Below are positions 58,506 through 64,000 of a stretch of DNA of 64,000 nucleotides, in pieces. The DNA is from Guadua angustifolia (lineage: Eukaryota; Streptophyta; Magnoliopsida; Poales; Poaceae): positions 868,001 to 932,000 of the forward strand of contig CM070506.1 in the NCBI GenBank assembly GCA_036346375.1. The letters are read 5' to 3'. Each line of letters begins with the position of its first letter. Within the stretch, counting starts at the first letter, position 1. Under the pieces are notes generated by a model. It was not told where the DNA came from. It was given only the letters and a program-made list of their open reading frames with translations, and ran no database searches. A program made the translations under genes and the position numbers.

Positions 58506-59153
58506 TGTCGATTTATTGGGATCGCCTGACCATAAAAGTGAAAAGGGGATTGGTGTGAATGAGGGACCCAGAAAGCGCTTCACTCAACAATGGTGAGGAT
58601 GTAGGTCGGAGCGAGGCGTCAACGAGTAGGAGACAACATATTATACTGGTTCGAGCTCCCATGAGGGTAACAGCTCTACGTCCAGTCTTCTCCTTAAGGC
58701 GGAGGAATTCACTAATTGTGAGTACAAGGAGTCGTTTACAGCTCGAGCTTGAGTGTCTTTGGTGTGTCTAGTGGTCTATTGCTGGTGTGCTGATGCCCCC
58801 TGTACACATGCCTTGTGTGGTTTTATATCCTCCCGTGTCTTTCAGAATCTGACGGGAGAGATTCCCGAAGTAGTGGCCTTGTGTGCATTGAAGGTGGGCT
58901 GTAATAGCCCCGGTTATGCCGCCCACGTCTGCCTTGATGCCACCATCCAGGTCTTGGTAACCGCCGAGTAAACGCACTCCCCCGAACCAAGGCCGAGGCC
59001 GTGCGGGGGCGGGACCCCTCACTGCCCAAGCTCGAGGTTGTGCGGGTATCAGCGCTGCTTAGGTCTTGGTCGAGGCCCCTTGCTGCATCGTCTCGAGCTG
59101 GGGACCCCTGTTGACCGTGTGTTGACTTGTCAGAGGTTTATCAGTCCCCGACA
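58506..59153 (-). repeat. 5' LTR of gypsy 2
   Basis: From TGTCGATTTATTGGG to GTCCCCGACA, full length compared with the shortened 44928-45466. GATATAAAA-like sequence is on the minus strand at about 58828-58836. The primer site TGGCGCCAAGTGGGG lies just inside. Confidence 0.85.
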
Positions 59154-59740
59154 AGAAACTACTAGTAAAAAGCGTTCATGCATCAGAGCTATTAATAAAA
59201 GTTATGGCTAAATCAAAGAAAAAACAGATTCATATTCAAACAAGAAAACACATTACTAGTGATGCATGACTGACTAGTAAAAATAACTTCTATAATGTGT
59301 TTTCTAGTTTGTACATAAATTTGTGTATTCTTTGATTTGGCCATAACTTTTTATTGATAGCTTCGATGCACGAACGGTTTTCCCTAATAGCTTACTGACG
59401 ACGAGAAAAACATAATGATATAAGTCTAACTAATAAATGTTGCACGAATGAGTTTTTATTGCCATTTTACCAAATATATCGTAACATTTTACTACTGCAT
59501 AGGCTACTGAACCTCTGGTACGGCGGTAAAATCTATCTATACCGATGGTAACATCTATGTATATGGATAGTAAAACCTGATTTTTGTGCGAGACTTATAT
59601 CAATATGTTGCTCTTGCCGTCAGTAAGCTACCGGTTAAAACCGTTTGTGAATAGGACCTGTCAGTAAAAAGTTATGGCTAAAAAATTATTGCTAAATCAG
59701 AGAAAAAACATATTCATATACAAACTACGAAACACATTTA
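59154..59740. repeat. Right part of the ~485-bp tandem repeat array
   Basis: One full unit (59154 to about 59640) colinear with 44441-44927, followed by the start of another (GTCAGTAAAAAGTTATGGC onward). It shows that gypsy 2 landed within the array. Confidence 0.85.
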
Positions 59741-60412
59741 TTAGTTGGCGCACATATGCATTCACAGTAATCATTTGCGTTCACACTGGCTAGCTAGTTC
59801 AGCGACATAGGGTTACGGCTCATGCGTAGCATAGGCAGAGCTATGCGTAAGCGTAGATTAGCGTTACTGTATATATGTATATACACATATGTGTGTATAT
59901 ATACACTTTCTAACTATCGTTGGAAATTTTCGTCATAGATAATAGTTATTCGGTTTTTGCAATGTCATGTATATAGCCACATTATTTATGTCTAGCGATG
60001 CTAACGATAGTGTCACATTGGTTTGCTTTGTACATATATCAAAACTAAACTAGCTTGTGCTATCTAAAAGGGCAATATTGTACCATAGCTAAGATCATGG
60101 CAAGCGATGGTATTTTTAAAGTATGTGATCTTTGCAATGGTACTGAATAAAATAATTCTATAACAAATATAAGGGAGATAAATTATCAAGTAGCACGGAA
60201 GCATTCCATTTCTTTGACAATAGAACGTAATAATCCGTTGCATGCATGATGACATAAGTGGTGTGACGTGTGAGTCATACCATCTCTTGTTTTGTAAATT
60301 TGAGATTTTTGAATTGGAATCCATCGTTTGGCAACAAAGGACAACAATGTTGTCACAGCATCCATGTGTGCCCATTATGCTATAGCTAGGTGGCGAAATG
60401 GTGTGGCATCAT
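59741..60412. other. Intergenic stretch with a short AT microsatellite
   Basis: A TATATGTATATACACATATG-type run at 59868-59905; otherwise nothing recognised. Confidence 0.45.
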
Positions 60413-60815
60413 CTATTGGATTGCGACAAATGTTCAATGTCCGATAGAGAGAAAAAAACCAAGTGGTGGTGTGTATCACACATAATTCGTCCCATGTGCA
60501 GCTCGAGCGTATGGCGTGTATCACATCCCTTACTTCTAAAACAAACTACTGGATTGTGACAAATATTCGACATCAGATAGAGAGAAAACAACCAAGTGGT
60601 GGTGTGTATCACACATAATTCGTCCCATATATAGCATGAGCGCATGAAGTGTATCACATCCCTTACTTCCAAAAAATCTATTGGATTGCGACAAACATTC
60701 GATGTCTGATAGAGAGAAAACAACCAAGTGGCGGTGTGTATCACACATAATTCGTCCCATGTGCAGCACGAGCGCATGGCATGTATCACATCCCTTACTT
60801 CTAAAAAAAATCTAT
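60413..60815. repeat. Three tandem 132-bp repeats
   Basis: Units start at about 60413, 60546 and 60678, each with TGGATTG(C/T)GACAAA, GATAGAGAGAAAA, GTGTATCACACATAATTCGT and CACATCCCTTACTTC. The period is a multiple of three, so a minus-strand frame stays open across all three (60864-60409, 151 residues, with repeated WDELCVIHT). It has no recognised function. Confidence 0.9.
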
Positions 60816-60822
60816 AATATGT

Positions 60823-63800
60823 CACTACAGGAAAACATGGATTTACAAGCTGTACCGCTTCCAATAGTTGGTTTTACAAGCGGCTGAGCCGCTTTGAATT
60901 TTAATAGCTACTACTTTCCATTCTGCTGCTTGGAATAGTATCTAAAGTGGTACTACTTCTTGAATACTTTCCAAGTGGTACGACTGCTTGTAATATTGAA
61001 TTCCTAGCAAGATTAGTGCGGCAATGTTTAAACCTTTTAAAGCGCCACCATCGCATGGAAAGATAATTGCAAGCTGTAATATCGCATGTGATTAGGCATA
61101 ACCCATACCAAGAAAATTAATCCTAAACACATATATACCGCTTGTAATAATAATTGATGATGCATTAGCATGCATGCATCCGTTGTCAACAATCGCTATA
61201 ACAATGATAGCAACTCAATAATTTGATAAAATCAAATGTAAAAGAATAATTCACAGAACAAATCTTTCATATTTTTCCATACCCGAGAGCAAGCAACAAC
61301 ATATACATGAGTTTTGATGTCTAGTTACATCACCATGCATATTCCACCAAAAATAGCCAAGCAATAGCATACAAGAGTTTTGATGCATGTCTTGGTACAT
61401 CATCATGCATATTCTACCAAAAGACGATGGATTTATAAGTCTACTCTCCTGCCTTTTAAGTCGGGCTTAACTTCGTAACAAGGTACAAACTAGTGAAGGC
61501 TATCCTAACAGTTTCCATCTTGAACTTGACCAAAGGAAGCCTTTGCAAGAAATTCTTCCTTCTTTAGCTATTTCCTTTGCACCTTCTACCGTGGATTAAA
61601 GATGTTGTTCTCAATTTTCCTTCCAATAGTGACAATTGACATCATGTACACTAGTTTCAATGACAGAGACTAAGCTTATATATGCAGTAAAGGTGAAAAG
61701 CATTACCTAAGTTAAGGGTTGCAATGAAGTTGTTTAATCCTCGATCACTTTGATTTTTCTCGTACATGAGGCTAACCACTTGTACTAGTAGCTGCAACAT
61801 CATCTTCCATCTACAAATTCATATATATTTTTTCTATTATTTCACATCCTTGACTAATAAGAATGAAAACAATACGTAATGTACATTACCTTATTATATG
61901 GCCATGAAATAATATTGTAAGCTTTTTCTAGCAAAGACATCCATATCTAGGAGTGCTTTTGGTTGCTATAGATGATTATTCATATGAGACAAGAGAACTT
62001 CAAACTTTTGTCAAAACAAGAATCATATGAGAGGCCATCAGATACCTATCTAATGATTTCTCATTACAATTGGACAAAAATGGTTACTTGAATAAGCGCC
62101 ACATCACAGGATATTGCAAACTTTTGTAGCAAATAAATCCACATTCAGACTACATGTTAAATTATAGATGCAAACCAATTATCAGCATGTCAAACAAGAA
62201 TCACCCATAATTAATCGACATAAGTACTGGATCATGAAAAACACTCAAAAGACCAAGCCGACAAATGCTTCAAGAGTATTTTCGATGTAGAAAATGTTGG
62301 GGCCTCGAGGAAATGAGGATTAAAAAATCAGGCAAATATTTGGTTTATCTTAGTAAAATGAGAAGGTGTTTCCCAAAGCCACCGATTATCCGTGTGGAGT
62401 TTGGTTCCATGTCGATCATTCCTAAGCACAACTTGGTTAGAGCTATTGTTGTCGTTTAGCATTTACTTGGGCCTGCAACGATGACCCCTATCAAAAACCG
62501 TAACCATTCAAAAACATAAAACCACAGTAAAAAATAGATATTCTTCATATAATAAAAATTAAACTCCTAGACATAAAGGCTTGGGATATCAAGACTTTGA
62601 CCTCTGAGCTCCAAATGCACATGAATGTAGTGCGAAGCGATGTGTGACATCATTGAAGCCGATTACAGCCCGACAAGAATTCATAAACAAGAAAATAAAT
62701 GTAAGAAAAATGAAGCTGAAATATCTTAAATGCGCTCGAAAAATATTTGTCCGGCGAGGTTAGCTCCCATCCCTAAAGCAAAGTCATCAAGAACTCTGAA
62801 TTCTACCTTGTCAAAAGGCTAATCACTAATCACTTCAAGCGCATATAGCATGCATTTTTTAGCAAGGTGAGAAAGGTCCGAATAAATCCATAGAGAATGT
62901 CATACACCAAAGATACAAGCCTCGGTTGATTCAAAGAAATAACCATCAAGGCCTAGGTAGTTGAATTTTTCTAGTTATTTCGAACTCTCTCAGAGTTATC
63001 CAAAATTATTTTTAAAAATGACATACAATGGTAGCCGATAAAATTTTTGGGTTTATATATAGCTCCAAGATATTATCGCCTTTCTAAACGCTTTACTGCA
63101 TCAAACTCGACGACAACTGAAAGCAGCAATTTCATTGTGTGGGAGGCCAAAGAGTTAGAAAATAGAGGGATCTTCCGACCACGAGTTATAGAATTCATGA
63201 CATCAATTGTAGATATGCCATCAATCATTTCGTCGAGTATGTTCGCTTGTCGGGATTGATAGAACTTCCTAAACAAGATTAACAAAACAATGTCAAAATC
63301 TAGTGAAAATGCACCCAAGCATATCCAAAGGACACCGGAGTTTTAGAACCCAATTATACAAAAAGTACATGAATGAATCAAATTCAGCATGAATCGCTAA
63401 AAAATTTCAAGCATTAAAACAAATAGCATTTAATCATAGTCAATTAATCCATTGGACCAGATATCATACGTAAGAATATTCATTTACATTATATGCAAGC
63501 ACAAAGTTGCAAGGGTGCAAGGACAATGGTATTACTCGCCAATGAATTGCATGATTGTGTATTTGTTGTCGATACCGAAGTCCTTCAAAAACCTCGCCAA
63601 AGGAATTTCAAAAGTACGATGAGCAATAAAAAGAAAGGCAGGGAAAAACTATACACTAACATCTAGATTGAAGTTCAAATTCATCCCAATGTCCGATGTC
63701 AATCAAGATGAAAGTAAAGACAAAGACAACTGTTTAGTGATGCTTATATTGAGTTCATGTGTTTGCCTTAATACATAATTGTATCCACGCAACTTAGATT

Positions 63801-64000
63801 GTTATTACTAAAGACAGTAATTGATCTTAGTCTTTGCAAGGTGCAAAAGGATGAGATAAAGAGTATATGCCACCTCTTTTCCCAATCACATTATCACAAC
63901 CTGAATACCATTTTGGAGGGAAAATCTCATCAATAAGTCATGAAGAAGGAAACAATGTCTATTTCATAAACTACATGATTGCATCAATGAATTGGAACCT
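60823..64000 (+). mobile_element. 5' end of a second CACTA element, running off the window
   Basis: Starts CACTACAGGAAAAC at 60823, the standard CACTA terminus. Over the first ~330 bp the words TTACAAGC / GCTTGTAA recur in both orientations, as in CACTA subterminal regions. From 61200 on the sequence is AT-rich. On the minus strand there are short unlinked protein-like stretches, for example KFYQSRQANILDEMIDG (63318-63073) and MLYALEVISD then VLDDFALGMGANLAG (about 62870-62750). None was recognised as a transposase. They could be exons of the element's gene or captured sequence. Confidence 0.65.

Larger units (their letters stand above)
44928..59153 (-). mobile_element. Tat-lineage Ty3/gypsy retrotransposon 2, with nested chromovirus
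   Basis: Same family and layout as element 1. The 5' LTR is at 58506-59153, gag at 58360-56800 and protease at 56774-56166. A foreign insert occupies 51906-56165. RT (51905-51497), RNase H and integrase follow to 49213, the antisense gene is at 45891-48586, and the 3' LTR is at 44928-45466. Ends are TGTCG and CGACA. It sits inside the 485-bp tandem array. The 5-bp flanks (ATAAG left, AGAAA right) are not identical. Confidence 0.85.

Noticed and set aside
44923..59158. Exact 5-bp target duplication for gypsy 2
   Set aside because: ATAAG on the left and AGAAA on the right do not match; I do not claim a duplication.

Overview
The window is nuclear DNA from a grass (Poaceae). The evidence is GC-rich coding exons with plant GT-AG introns, two Tat-lineage Ty3/gypsy elements with PF04195-type antisense genes, chromovirus and copia LTRs, CACTA, hAT and L1-type LINE sequence, and no bacterial-style operons. 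The species cannot be named from the sequence alone. About nine tenths of the window is transposon-derived. The only intact host genes are two tandem D-2-hydroxyacid dehydrogenases of the plant hydroxyphenylpyruvate / glyoxylate-hydroxypyruvate reductase (HPR3-like) type, at 28653-29709 and 31462-32905. Both are on the plus strand with one intron at the same place in the protein, and a dead LINE fragment lies between them.

Layout, left to right. 1-646: end of a minus-oriented LTR made of palindromic repeats. 647-4708: decayed CACTA element (DUF8039-like and Ulp1-like transposon protein) with two nested CACTA 3' ends. 4709-5777: unassigned. 5778-16389: Tat-type gypsy element 1, minus strand, with a spliced-type antisense gene on the plus strand. 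16734-24599: minus-oriented chromovirus-type LTRs; the first is interrupted by a 3.2-kb copia-like lone LTR (17728-20916) with a perfect 5-bp target duplication. 24600-28620: mosaic intergenic DNA with a probable copia 3' end, a 31-bp minisatellite and a foldback MITE. 28653-32905: the gene pair. 32906-41195: intergenic DNA with a duplicated AT-rich element carrying a 3.7-kb lone LTR (36258-39954, perfect target duplication). 41196-43113: non-autonomous hAT element with a perfect 8-bp duplication. 43145-59740: a ~485-bp tandem repeat array, broken by a lone LTR (43223-44202) and by Tat gypsy element 2 (44928-59153), which itself holds a chromovirus LTR and pol end. 60413-60815: three 132-bp repeats. 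60823-64000: 5' end of another CACTA element.

How the parts work together. The two reductases probably share chemistry (NAD(P)H reduction of 2-oxoacids such as hydroxypyruvate, glyoxylate or 4-hydroxyphenylpyruvate) and arose by tandem duplication. The elements form a datable stack: the tandem array came first, then hAT, lone-LTR and gypsy insertions, then a chromovirus inside the gypsy element.

The most unusual structure is inside the 17728-20916 LTR. Roughly twenty imperfect hairpins follow one another with a near-constant 7-nt loop (ATGTGTT) on stems of differing sequence, plus interleaved inverted repeats and a branched, cloverleaf-like fold. No known feature class explains it.
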